Shown: one piece after another, positions 29,740 through 38,320 of the stretch | How positions within the stretch are numbered: position 1 is the stretch's first letter | Layout: each line of letters begins with the position of its first letter | DNA from: Roseibium sp. HPY-6 | GTDB lineage: Bacteria; Pseudomonadota; Alphaproteobacteria; Rhizobiales; Stappiaceae | Direction of reading: 5' to 3' | DNA: 64,000 nucleotides | NCBI RefSeq assembly: GCF_040530035.1 | Contig: NZ_JBEWCD010000001.1 | Span: forward strand, 2,232,001-2,296,000 | The notes under the pieces: generated by a model | What the model was told of the DNA's origin: nothing | Seen by the model: the letters and a program-made list of their open reading frames with translations, nothing else | Databases searched by the model: none | Translations under genes and position numbers: made by a program

Positions 29740-31182
29740 ATGCTTGAATTTATTGGTCAGTTTCTCACACTGAACGAAATCGCCGTCATGGTGATGTTCA
29801 TCACCTTTATCTGGATGCTGTTCCGCGGCATTCCGGTCGCCATGGCGCTTGTCGGTGTCAGCCTTGTTTTCGTCCTGCTTGCCGAGTTTCTGCTGGACCC
29901 GAACCGCTCGTTTTTTCGCGATATCATTGAGTTCGATCGCACCGGTATCAGCTATCAGCGCATGCAGGCGCTCTCTGGTCGCCTCTTTGGCGGCATTGTC
30001 AAAAACCCGGTCCTTGTCGCGTTGCCCATGTTCATCTTCATGGGTCTGATGCTCGACCAGTCGGGTGTCGCTCAGCGCATGATGCATTCCATGCAGAAGC
30101 TGTTCGGTTCGCTGCGCGGGGGCCTGTCCCTGACGGTTATGCTGATCGGCATCATTCTTGCGGCATCCACCGGTGTCATCGGTGCATCGGTCACGCTTCT
30201 GGGCGTCATGGCGCTTCCAGCCATGATGAAGCAGAATTATTCAAAACCGATCGCGACTGGAACAATTGCCTCCGCCGGGACGCTCGGTATTCTGATTCCA
30301 CCCTCGATCATGCTGGTGATCATGTCCGATCAGCTGGCCATCAGCCTTGGCGACCTCTTCATGGGTGCGTTGTTCCCGGGTCTGATCCTCGGTGCACTCT
30401 ACATTGTCTTCATCGTCATCTATGGACTGATTAATCCCAAGGCGATGCCGGCGCCCGAAAAACCCGAAAAGGTGCAATGGGAAGACGTAAAGGAGGTTCT
30501 CCTCGCCGTCGTGCCACCCATGTTCCTGATCCTTCTTGTACTGGGATCAATTTTTGCCGGCGTCGCAACACCGACCGAGGCCTCCGGGCTCGGCGCTATG
30601 GGAGCGACGCTTCTCGCACTGGCCAACCGCAAGCTGAACTGGAAAGTGCTCAAGGACGTGAGCCGGTCCACCTTGAACACGTCCGGCTACATCGTTGGGA
30701 TTTTCCTGGCAGCAAACTTCTTCGCTTTCGTGCTGCGGCGTTATGGTGGCGATGAAATCGTTCAGCACCTCGTTCTCTCGGTTTTCGAGGATCCCTACAT
30801 GACTGTCGGCTTCATTTTGCTGATCGTCTTCCTGCTTGGCTTCCTGCTCGATTGGATCGAGATCACAATCATTATCATGCCGCTGATGCTGCCGATCATC
30901 GTCGGGCTCGAGTTGGCCGTGCCGGGCTTTGATCAGGTGCGGGATCCATCGGTCGTATGGTTTGCCATCCTGGTGGCGGTGACGTTGCAGACCTCATTCC
31001 TGACACCACCTGTCGGGTTTGCGCTATTCTATCTGAAGGGCGTCTGTCCACCTGGCGTGACACTTGGGCATATCTATAGAGGCGTGGTGCCCTTCGTCAT
31101 TCTTCAGCTGATCGGATTGCTGATCGTGTTCTATTTCCCGGCGCTTACAACCTGGCTGCCATCGGTTGCTTACGGGAATTAG
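29740..31182 (+). CDS. dctM: TRAP transporter large permease (DctM family)
   Basis: A 480-residue protein with 12 or more hydrophobic helices and DctM signatures (GIPVAMALVGVSLVF; PPSIMLVIMSDQLAISLGDLF; LDWIEITIIIMPLMLPI; LTPPVGFALFYLKGV). It carries the Na+-coupled transport path. The start is 9 bp after the dctQ stop. Confidence 0.96.
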   Translation: MLEFIGQFLTLNEIAVMVMFITFIWMLFRGIPVAMALVGVSLVFVLLAEFLLDPNRSFFRDIIEFDRTGISYQRMQALSGRLFGGIVKNPVLVALPMFIFMGLMLDQSGVAQRMMHSMQKLFGSLRGGLSLTVMLIGIILAASTGVIGASVTLLGVMALPAMMKQNYSKPIATGTIASAGTLGILIPPSIMLVIMSDQLAISLGDLFMGALFPGLILGALYIVFIVIYGLINPKAMPAPEKPEKVQWEDVKEVLLAVVPPMFLILLVLGSIFAGVATPTEASGLGAMGATLLALANRKLNWKVLKDVSRSTLNTSGYIVGIFLAANFFAFVLRRYGGDEIVQHLVLSVFEDPYMTVGFILLIVFLLGFLLDWIEITIIIMPLMLPIIVGLELAVPGFDQVRDPSVVWFAILVAVTLQTSFLTPPVGFALFYLKGVCPPGVTLGHIYRGVVPFVILQLIGLLIVFYFPALTTWLPSVAYGN

Positions 31183-31332
31183 CAACGCTGATCGGAAACC
31201 CGCCTCTGGAAAATTTCCCGCTGCGCACCCAGGCATCAACAAACATGCGCAGTGGCGAATTCTGGGGCGGAAACACTGGATCACATTTGGTTCCGGCAGC
31301 GCATCGCCAATCGCTGGAACGCGGAGACACTC

Positions 31333-32631
31333 ATGAGTGAAACTGAAAACCTGCTCACGCTCAGTGCGCCGGAACTGCGTGATCGGCTTGCCGATGGCGG
31401 TCTGTCCGCCGTTGATCTTTCAAAAGCCTGTATCGCACGGATCGAGGCGCGCGAGGATGAAGTGCAGGCCTGGACATGGTTCGATGCCGCGGCGGTCCTG
31501 CAGGAAGCGGAGCGTCTGGACGCACTCAAGGCAAGTGGAGCGCCGCTGGGTGCCCTTCACGGTTTACCCGTTGGCGTCAAGGACGTGATCGACACGGCAG
31601 GCATTCCAACCGAAAATGGATGTCCCGTCGACGCCGGCCGAGTGCCTCAGGAAGATGCGGAAGTGGTGAGACGGCTCAAGGAAGCCGGAGCCATCATGTT
31701 CGGTAAAACGGTCACGACCGAACTCGCTTTTCTGCACCCCAATAAAACAAGAAATCCGCGGAACCTGCAGCATACGCCCGGCGGATCCTCCTCGGGCTCA
31801 GCTGCGGCGGTGGCTGACAGAATGGTACCCTTGGCGATCGGTACGCAGACCGGCGGCTCCGTTGTACGCCCTGCCTCGTTTTGCGGTGTTGTCGGACTGA
31901 AGCCCAGCTTCAACGCAATCCCGCGAAAGGGGACACTGCTTCAGTCCCATTCACTCGACACGCTTGGTGTCTTTGCAAATGACCCGGCAGGGGCTGCGCT
32001 CTTGGCGGACGTCTTGAGCGAAGTAAAGATGGATCGAGTTCCAGAGGCTGCCAAGCCACCGATACTCGGCTTCGTGGCGCCCCCTGGTTGGGATCGGGCA
32101 GACCCGGCGCTTCATGCCGCATTTGACCGCTTACGCACGGCACTTTCTGATAGCGTCATCCCGCTATCGCTGCCGGACGCTTTCGATGATGCCGCACGTC
32201 TACGCGCCGTGATCAACACCGGCGAGATGGGGCATTATTTCAAGGATTATCTGGAGCGCGGTACCAATAAGCTCGGTTCACCGACACGGGCGACTATCGA
32301 GGAAGGCCTGAAGCTTCCAGCGGTCGACTATCTCGCAGCGAAAGCGTTCCAGGACAAGATGGAAGCGCTCCTCGAGCCACTCTTCGAGCGTAGCGATGCC
32401 ATTCTATGTCCGGCAGCGCTCGGTCCGGCGCCCGCCGGATTGAGCTCAACGGGAGATTCGATTTTCAACGGGCTCTGGACCATGGCCGGCACTCCGGCAA
32501 TCACGCTGCCTCTGCTTGAAACGGCGGGTGGATTGCCGATGGGCGTGCAGCTTGTCGGCCGAAAGGGCGACGATGCGAGCCTCCTCTCCATAGCGCATTG
32601 GATGTGGAGCTGGGCGCGGCACAATCAGTAA
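31333..32631 (+). CDS. Amidase signature family hydrolase
   Basis: A 432-residue amidase. The start chosen is the ATG at 31333 after GCGGAG; a longer frame begins at 31252. The Ser-cisSer-Lys triad is visible: Lys in PVGVKDVIDTAG, cis-Ser in TPGGSSSGSAAAVAD and nucleophile Ser in TQTGGSVVRPA. GatA-like substrates are possible, but the absence of gatB/gatC suggests a catabolic amidase. It follows dctPQM by 150 bp on the same strand, so it may act on an imported amide. Confidence 0.9.
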   Translation: MSETENLLTLSAPELRDRLADGGLSAVDLSKACIARIEAREDEVQAWTWFDAAAVLQEAERLDALKASGAPLGALHGLPVGVKDVIDTAGIPTENGCPVDAGRVPQEDAEVVRRLKEAGAIMFGKTVTTELAFLHPNKTRNPRNLQHTPGGSSSGSAAAVADRMVPLAIGTQTGGSVVRPASFCGVVGLKPSFNAIPRKGTLLQSHSLDTLGVFANDPAGAALLADVLSEVKMDRVPEAAKPPILGFVAPPGWDRADPALHAAFDRLRTALSDSVIPLSLPDAFDDAARLRAVINTGEMGHYFKDYLERGTNKLGSPTRATIEEGLKLPAVDYLAAKAFQDKMEALLEPLFERSDAILCPAALGPAPAGLSSTGDSIFNGLWTMAGTPAITLPLLETAGGLPMGVQLVGRKGDDASLLSIAHWMWSWARHNQ

Positions 32632-32691
32632 GGCCAAGAACGAGTTTCGCGTTGAGCCAGGACGGCACTTATCAAATCTTCGGTTCGAAAC

Positions 32692-32776
32692 CCAGATTGG
32701 CAATGCCTCCAATCTGGACGCAGTCAGGGCCCTGTACTAGCGTGATCTCCTGACGATTCGATCATGTGTCAGGAGA
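32692..32776 (+). repeat. Two inverted repeats upstream of the PAS-CPBP gene
   Basis: CCAGATTGG / CCAATCTGG (32692-32700 and 32709-32717, 8-nt loop) and TCTCCTGAC / GTCAGGAGA (32746-32754 and 32768-32776, 13-nt loop) lie in the 196-bp gap. Neither has a T tract. They may be terminators for the amidase gene or operators for the next operon. Confidence 0.55.
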
Positions 32777-32827
32777 AGCGGTTCGTGCCTTGCGGAAAAT
32801 TCCCATTGGCCTTGACCGGCGGTCACG

Positions 32828-33958
32828 TTGAACAACTCTGAGCCTTTGCCCAAGCTTCCGGTCGCGATGACAGACGACATCGTTGCTTCTTCGACCGACG
32901 GCATCATCACTATTGATCCGCAGGGCATTCTGACGTCCTGCAACCCGCGCGCTGAAAAGATATTCGGGCTGCGTGCAGAAGAGGTCGTGGGAAAAACGGT
33001 TGCGGAAGTCTTCGTTCCCTTGCCGGATCTGGATGCTTTCACGGACTGCGTTCTGGAAGCGGTTCACCGGCCGGACCTGGAACACGTCGCCGCAATCAGC
33101 CTCGAACGCGAAAATACCACGCTGCATCTCAATGTTCGCGCCGTGTTGCTGAACCGGCGCGGTACGGATGAACGCCTTGGCGTCCTGGTCATGCTGGCTG
33201 ATGAAAGTGAACGCGTTGAACTGTTGAAAAAGACTGCAGATCGCGAAAGGGAACGCGCGGCCACGGGGCGATTCATTGTCGCGATCCTGACGATCTTTAG
33301 TCTTTTCACATTGCTGCTTGAGCCCATTCAGAAACTGGCTCGTGCAAAATTCTACGATCTCGGACCGGTCGTGGCGTTGCTGACGCTGGTGATTATCGCC
33401 TATTTCATCGACCGGTGGGCAGCACCGAATTCAAAAGCCTTCAAGCTGAATCTCCGACCGAAACCGCGTGATGTGATCGAGAGCATCTTGTGGTCTCTTG
33501 GCTTCTGCGTCGCCATGACGCTCGGTAAGTTGGCATTGCTCAGCACACCGCAGGACGACGGCCAAGTAGCCCCGCTTTTTGCCTTTCTTGTTCTGGACGA
33601 CGGAACACATGTCAGATCGCCCGGCCTCTTCCTGGCTGCGTTGTCGATCTATCTTGTCTCGGTGGTTTTTCAACAGTTCGCAATGCGGTGCGCCATCCAG
33701 GCCCCCTTGCAGAACTTCCTGACAGGCGTCATCGGACCTGCAGGCTGGGTAGCCAATCTGGTGTCAACGCTGCTTTTCGCGGTTCTGCATGCACACCTTA
33801 ACCCCGTGGTCTCGCTTGCGGTGATTGCTCCCTCACTATTGTGGGGATGGCTCTTCATGCGGTCGGGAAGTGTCGTGACCCCTATCATCTCCCATGCGAT
33901 CATAGGCGTCTATGCGATCTTCATTCTGGGGATTTTCGCAGGACTCGACCAGATCTGA
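32828..33958 (+). CDS. PAS domain fused to a CPBP (CAAX-protease-like) membrane domain, catalytic residues altered
   Basis: A 376-residue fusion. The TTG at 32828 is used; an ATG at 32867 would drop 13 residues. Residues about 16-130 form a PAS domain (SSTDGIITIDPQGILTSCNP, GLRAEEVVGKTVAEVF). A short charged linker (131-147) follows, then a membrane part with about eight helices (150-370) resembling CPBP intramembrane peptidases. The usual EExxxR motif reads QQFAMR (Gln 282-283, Arg 287). FxxxH is kept (Phe317-His321), but the last motif is HAIIG (His356) instead of HxxxN. The missing glutamates suggest a non-proteolytic sensor or scaffold. It lies 18 bp before the radical SAM gene. Confidence 0.8.
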   Translation: MNNSEPLPKLPVAMTDDIVASSTDGIITIDPQGILTSCNPRAEKIFGLRAEEVVGKTVAEVFVPLPDLDAFTDCVLEAVHRPDLEHVAAISLERENTTLHLNVRAVLLNRRGTDERLGVLVMLADESERVELLKKTADRERERAATGRFIVAILTIFSLFTLLLEPIQKLARAKFYDLGPVVALLTLVIIAYFIDRWAAPNSKAFKLNLRPKPRDVIESILWSLGFCVAMTLGKLALLSTPQDDGQVAPLFAFLVLDDGTHVRSPGLFLAALSIYLVSVVFQQFAMRCAIQAPLQNFLTGVIGPAGWVANLVSTLLFAVLHAHLNPVVSLAVIAPSLLWGWLFMRSGSVVTPIISHAIIGVYAIFILGIFAGLDQI

Positions 33959-33976
33959 CGAAGCGATCAAGCGGCT

Positions 33977-35539
33977 TTGAAAAGAAAAAACGTGAAACCA
34001 AAAAGACGCCCGAAAGTTCTGATCGTTAACGCCTATGTCGATCCTTGGCGCTCTGCCGCGCCCATGCGTCTTTTCATACCGCGAGCCATGGCGCCCTACT
34101 ATCTCGCGGGCCGGTTTTCTTCATCGCTTGTCGACATTCGTGTTTATGACGAAGTTCACCATGGCGCCATGCTCAATCCCCGGCATTTCGGCTGGCCTGA
34201 TCTTGTGATCTTTACCGGCCTCACCGCGGCTTTTGACCGGGCGCGGCAACTCTCGGCCTACTTCCGCAATGCGAACCCCAGCGTCTGCGCTGTCATTGGA
34301 GGCCCGATCGCCCGCGCCTTTCCCAAAACATGCGCCGGAGTTTTCGATCATGTCTGCCAGGATGACGTGGAGTCGCTCGACGAACTGATTGAGGATACCC
34401 TCGGCGCTGACTACTGCGCGGATCGCCCGGCGCCGCGGTTCGATCTGGCAGGATGGTCATTTGGCCTTGGATTTGTCGAGACGACGAAGAACTGCAATTT
34501 CAGTTGCTCCTTTTGCTCCCTGACGGGAGAAGGCCGAGCCTATAAGCCTTATTCCTCTCAAGAAATTTCAGAGCAACTGGACGCCGGGGGGCGCCGATCC
34601 ATGTTGATGGTGCTCGACAATAATTTCTACGGCAACAACCGGGCTGATTTTGAACGCAGGGTTGATCTGTTGGGCGAAAGGTGGCGCCGGGGCGATTTTC
34701 GTGGCTGGGGCGCGTTGGTGACCGGCGATTTCTTCAAGAGCCCGAAGAACCTTGCAAAAGTCTCCGCGAACGGCTGCAAGGCGCTCTTTTCAGGCGTTGA
34801 ATCCCTAGACCCGGAGGTATTACGAAACTACAACAAGCGCCACAGCCTCAGTTCCGACCCACGGTCCCTGGCACGTTTGTGCGCCGAACACGGCGTTCTT
34901 TTCGACTATGGAATGATGCTCGATTTCAGCCGGCAGACCATAGACGAGGTAGATAGCCAGATCGACGCGATCCTGGACAGCATCGAAACGCCGCTTCCTG
35001 CTCTCCTGTCCCTGACTATTCCAATCCCCGGGACGCCGCATTTTGAGGAAACGGTGCGGGCGGGCCGACTTTTGCCCAATCTGCGTCTGAGTGATCTCGA
35101 CGGGCAAAAACTTGTCGAATGGCCAAAAGAGCCCCTGGAACGTGTCGTGCCGTTCCTTACCGACCTGCTGCGGTTTCGCGGCCGAAAGACTGCACTCGCC
35201 CGGCACGCGATCAGGCACGCCTGGTCTAACAGACACGCGTTCGACCACCTCCAGACAGCCATCAGCATGCTGGGTCCGTTGGTGCGTTTTGGTGGCGGCA
35301 TGCGCATCGGCAGTGTTCGCCAGATGCAGCGCACCTGGCAGGAACCGAAGCGCACCTTTTGCGCCATGAGCGACCCGCTCAGCGTCGCTTATCGTCCGTC
35401 ACACCGTCTGGACGCAAAATTTGCTCCGGACTTCGAGCCGCTTTACCTCACGGACGCCGAGGGGCATCCGACTTTGGATGTCGAGATGCATATGTCGCAA
35501 TCCCGTGGATCTGAGGAATTTGCAGCTTTTGTAAAGTAA
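33977..35539 (+). CDS. Radical SAM protein with N-terminal B12-binding-like domain
   Basis: A 520-residue protein. The start is a TTG at 33977 or the GTG at 33992 (both weak). Residues about 12-150 resemble a cobalamin-binding Rossmann domain (LIVNAYVDPW, VIGGPIARAF), though the DxHxxG signature is not cleanly present. The radical SAM core follows with CNFSCSFC (Cys 173, 177 and 180). Downstream motifs (ALFSGVESLDPEVLRNYNK, IPIPGTPHFEETVRAGRL) fit the B12-type methylthiotransferase/BchE-like group. The substrate is unknown. It is probably co-expressed with the PAS-CPBP protein. Confidence 0.82.
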   Translation: MKRKNVKPKRRPKVLIVNAYVDPWRSAAPMRLFIPRAMAPYYLAGRFSSSLVDIRVYDEVHHGAMLNPRHFGWPDLVIFTGLTAAFDRARQLSAYFRNANPSVCAVIGGPIARAFPKTCAGVFDHVCQDDVESLDELIEDTLGADYCADRPAPRFDLAGWSFGLGFVETTKNCNFSCSFCSLTGEGRAYKPYSSQEISEQLDAGGRRSMLMVLDNNFYGNNRADFERRVDLLGERWRRGDFRGWGALVTGDFFKSPKNLAKVSANGCKALFSGVESLDPEVLRNYNKRHSLSSDPRSLARLCAEHGVLFDYGMMLDFSRQTIDEVDSQIDAILDSIETPLPALLSLTIPIPGTPHFEETVRAGRLLPNLRLSDLDGQKLVEWPKEPLERVVPFLTDLLRFRGRKTALARHAIRHAWSNRHAFDHLQTAISMLGPLVRFGGGMRIGSVRQMQRTWQEPKRTFCAMSDPLSVAYRPSHRLDAKFAPDFEPLYLTDAEGHPTLDVEMHMSQSRGSEEFAAFVK

Positions 35540-35659
35540 GCAGCTTGAGAAGTGTGGTTCTCATTCGCGCTGTCTTTGCCGGACTTCACACGCAAGAATT
35601 GATGCGGAAACCATGTACCGGCTGATCTTCAGTTGGCCTGGGCGCCCGCGCTCATGATG

Positions 35660-35682
35660 GCCCTCCGTATCTCCCGGAGGGC
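35660..35682 (-). terminator. Hairpin downstream of the lipoprotein gene
   Basis: An 8-bp stem, GCCCTCCG / CGGAGGGC (35660-35667 and 35675-35682), lies 20 bp past the stop codon of the minus-strand lipoprotein gene. No long T tract is seen. Confidence 0.55.
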
Positions 35683-35701
35683 TGCCTGAAGTTCCATGTA
35701 T

Positions 35702-36379
35702 CTATTTCGGCACGGCAATACGTGAGAGGTTGGCGGTGTGCTGGCCGCCGCCATTTCCACGCGCATCAACTTCAAGCGACATGTATCTTCCGGTCTTGAA
35801 CCTCGTTGCCTTGGTCAGCACTTCGAAGAAGGTCGTACCCTGGGGTTCTGTCAGAAAAGTGTTGAACTCGAACGCTCCACCGCCTTTGTAATAACCCGGC
35901 AGAGTTTCTGCACCGAGGCTTTGACTGGTGTCCAGGGTATACATTTCAACGGGAAAAGCTGATTGCGGAAAGCCGGAAATCGACACGATTTCAACATTCA
36001 CCAGTTGGCTGCCTTTGTTCTGCGGCCCGGTGCCAGGGAAGAACGTCATATCCCTGAATCGATAGGCAAAGACTAGGGTATTGGTGTTCTTGGACCGGAC
36101 CACACGGCTCTGTACTGCTCCCCTGATCCGCCCACCGGTCCCAGTCTGGCCGTTTGTTCCGTTAGGTGGGGTATAGCTACCGGCATCAAACGGAATGACC
36201 TCGTCGTAGATAACCGTTCCGCCAAGATCCGTTTGGCTGACGTCCCTGACATGCAGGACGTCGTATCCCTCTGCGTCATAAACGGTCGGTGCCGGACGTT
36301 TTGTTCCGTTAAATGTAGCGCCGCCGGATTGGCAGGCAGTAAGGGACAAGGCTCCAAAAAGAAAAGTTCTGCGTCGCAT
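35702..36379 (-). CDS. Predicted lipoprotein of unknown function
   Basis: A 225-residue protein. The start used is the ATG at 36379; a TTG 15 bp upstream is possible. The N-terminus is MRRRTFLFGALSLTAC, with a lipobox LTAC giving a lipidated Cys near residue 16. The mature part is rich in Gly, Thr and Asn, with segments such as GYDVLHVRDVSQTDLGGTVI and PGYYKGGGAFEFNTFL. No family is recognised. It is probably anchored to the inner or outer membrane facing the periplasm. Confidence 0.75.
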   Translation of the reverse strand: MRRRTFLFGALSLTACQSGGATFNGTKRPAPTVYDAEGYDVLHVRDVSQTDLGGTVIYDEVIPFDAGSYTPPNGTNGQTGTGGRIRGAVQSRVVRSKNTNTLVFAYRFRDMTFFPGTGPQNKGSQLVNVEIVSISGFPQSAFPVEMYTLDTSQSLGAETLPGYYKGGGAFEFNTFLTEPQGTTFFEVLTKATRFKTGRYMSLEVDARGNGGGQHTANLSRIAVPK

Positions 36380-36628
36380 AACAGTGTCATCCAATCAAAA
36401 ATCAAAAACAGACAGGCAAAATCGGCACCTGTTTCAAATAAAAACCGCAATACTTTCCAAGTGTTCGGCCCATCAAATTTACCGGGGCTGACACCAGCAT
36501 CGTGGCGGTTCGATTCTACTCAAAGCAACAAGCACAAGCAAATTTCAAACTCTGATAGAGCAACCCTAACGACTGGCCATCAGACCTCGGCAATATCTGG
36601 AATGCGGCCAGCATGGTTCGTGGGTACA

Positions 36629-36656
36629 GGCGGCGCCAGATGCAGCGCCGCTTTTT
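36629..36656 (+). terminator. Plus-strand intrinsic terminator with no upstream gene
   Basis: The stem GCGGCGC / GCGCCGC (36630-36636 and 36645-36651), an 8-nt loop and TTTTT (36652-36656). All neighbouring genes on this side are on the minus strand, so it would end an unannotated plus-strand transcript starting somewhere in 36400-36600, or be fortuitous. Confidence 0.5.
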
Positions 36657-36671
36657 CGCGAAAAGTCGATT

Positions 36672-37448
36672 TTATTTTTTCTGCATGCCTTCCACCATCT
36701 TCAGAACCTGGCGTCTCGGCATCAGCGGCGTCAGCCAGTTCAGCAGGAACGACAGCCGGGGCTCGTTGATGGCGATCAGCTCGCCCTTCATCATCGCATC
36801 ATAGCCGCATTTTGCGACCGAGGCAGGCGTAGCGCCCTTTTGCCCGGCAAGACCCGTGCCTTCCAGATTGGCTGTGGCGACAAATTCCGTATTGACCAGT
36901 CCCGGACAAAGTGCGGTGGAGGTAATTCCGTAGTCCCGCATCTCCTGATCGATGGCCTGACTGAAGGACGTCACGAAGGCTTTGGTTGCGAAATAAACCG
37001 CCTGGTGAGGGCCCGGCATAAACCCGGCGGTCGATGACACGTGCAACATCCTGCCGCCGCCCCTGGTTCTCATGTCATTGCCGAAATGATGAGAGAGCGT
37101 GACCAGCGCGGAAATATTCAGATCGATCATTGCCTGATCTTTCGCAAGATCCCGGTCAAGAAAGCTGCCATGTCCGCCAAAGCCCGCGTTGTTTATCAAA
37201 ACGTCGACAGCGATCTCGTCCGCCTTGACCTTTTCGAACAACTCTTTTGCCTGCGCCGGCGAACCGACATCCTGTGCAATCACGGTCACATTTACTCCGT
37301 GCGCATTTTCCAACTCGGTTTTCAGCGCATCGAGAGGTTCTTTGCGTCGTGCGACGATCACCAGATCACCGCCCTTTCGCGCATGATATCGAGCGAACTC
37401 CATGCCGATGCCCGAGGACGCACCGGTAATCAAGGCTGTGTTCGACAT
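36672..37448 (-). CDS. Short-chain dehydrogenase/reductase
   Basis: A 258-residue SDR with NAD(P)-binding TGASSGIGMEFAR, NNAG motif (INNAGFGG), catalytic Ser/Tyr/Lys (VSSTAGF, YFATK), and the C-terminal extension LLNWLTPLMPRRQVLKMVEGMQ typical of the DltE/YqjQ-like "classical 2" subgroup. An Arg-rich segment after the second strand (VARRKEP) suggests NADP. It is divergent from the TetR gene and probably its target. Confidence 0.9.
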   Translation of the reverse strand: MSNTALITGASSGIGMEFARYHARKGGDLVIVARRKEPLDALKTELENAHGVNVTVIAQDVGSPAQAKELFEKVKADEIAVDVLINNAGFGGHGSFLDRDLAKDQAMIDLNISALVTLSHHFGNDMRTRGGGRMLHVSSTAGFMPGPHQAVYFATKAFVTSFSQAIDQEMRDYGITSTALCPGLVNTEFVATANLEGTGLAGQKGATPASVAKCGYDAMMKGELIAINEPRLSFLLNWLTPLMPRRQVLKMVEGMQKK

Positions 37449-37465
37449 GTCTTTCTCCTATCAAA

Positions 37466-37481
37466 GTCAACAACTGTTGAC
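37466..37481. promoter_or_regulatory. TetR operator copy 1
   Basis: The palindrome GTCAACA-AC-TGTTGAC lies 17 bp before the SDR start codon. It is identical in its arms to the second copy 43 bp away. Confidence 0.8.
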
Positions 37482-37508
37482 GCTCAGATAGTGCACGAAA
37501 AACCGCAA

Positions 37509-37524
37509 GTCAACACTTGTTGAC
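37509..37524. promoter_or_regulatory. TetR operator copy 2
   Basis: The palindrome GTCAACA-CT-TGTTGAC has the same 7-bp arms as copy 1, centre-to-centre 43 bp (about four helical turns), 30 bp before the TetR start. It would allow one regulator to control both divergent genes. Confidence 0.8.
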
Positions 37525-37554
37525 AAAAAACTGTCAAACCCTTAGGTGGAAGGC

Positions 37555-38100
37555 ATGATCAAAGCGGTAACAACCAGAGACAAACTCATCAATGCGGCCA
37601 GAACGCTGTTCTGGACACGTGGCTACTCGAATGTTTCCGTGCGCGATATCACAGGGGCCGCAGGTGTCGACGCGGCCTTGGTCTCGCGCTACTTCGGCGG
37701 CAAGCAGGGACTCTTTGAGGCAACGCTTGCTGAAATCCCGCCCTGGGAAGCGCTGGCAGCAAATCCCGAAGACCTTTTGGCCAAAGCGGCGGAAAGCTTT
37801 GCCCACCCCTTCGATCCTGAGGCCGATGCTGCAAATGTCTTCACGATGCTGATCGCAAATGTCATCGACCCGGAAATGGGCGGGACGATACGCGAAACGG
37901 TGCAGCAACAGCTCGCAGATCCGCTTGCCGAAAAGATCGGCGGTGCGCACGCGCAAGACCGCGCGGCTGCGCTGCTAGCGGTATTGTTCGGAATGGCGCT
38001 GATGCGCAAGAATTTTCAGACCAAGGCCCTTGCACAGAAGTCGCCTGACGCTTTGCGCACTCAGATCATGCGTTTGGGGCTAGCCGCGTTGGAGACCTGA
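37555..38100 (+). CDS. TetR-family repressor
   Basis: A 181-residue regulator, ATG at 37555 with GGTGGA upstream (GTG at 37546 is alternative). The N-terminal helix-turn-helix reads KLINAARTLFWTRGYSNVSV and ITGAAGVDAALVSRYFGGK. The C-terminal ligand domain is all-helical. It almost certainly represses the divergent SDR gene, and itself, through the two GTCAACAN2TGTTGAC sites. Confidence 0.9.
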   Translation: MIKAVTTRDKLINAARTLFWTRGYSNVSVRDITGAAGVDAALVSRYFGGKQGLFEATLAEIPPWEALAANPEDLLAKAAESFAHPFDPEADAANVFTMLIANVIDPEMGGTIRETVQQQLADPLAEKIGGAHAQDRAAALLAVLFGMALMRKNFQTKALAQKSPDALRTQIMRLGLAALET

Positions 38101-38320
38101 AGGCCTTAGCTTGCTCAAATTTCCGCTCCTTGGCGGTCGGTGATTCTGTGCCGACATTCACGACGGATTTGTCTGGAACCGACCTGGATGGCGTCCCCTG
38201 CCCTCCTGCGCCCAAGCTTTCCAGACATTATTGACCCCCGACCGCGATAAGAGGTTTCCAAGGTGCGAAAAATCACGCTATCAATGGGTTACCTCTGCAT
38301 AAGGTGATTGATTGCGCAAT

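Noticed and set aside
36480..36540. GGTTCGATTC segment resembling a tRNA T-arm
   Set aside because: No acceptor, D or anticodon arms could be built around it, so it is not a tRNA and not a supported attachment site.
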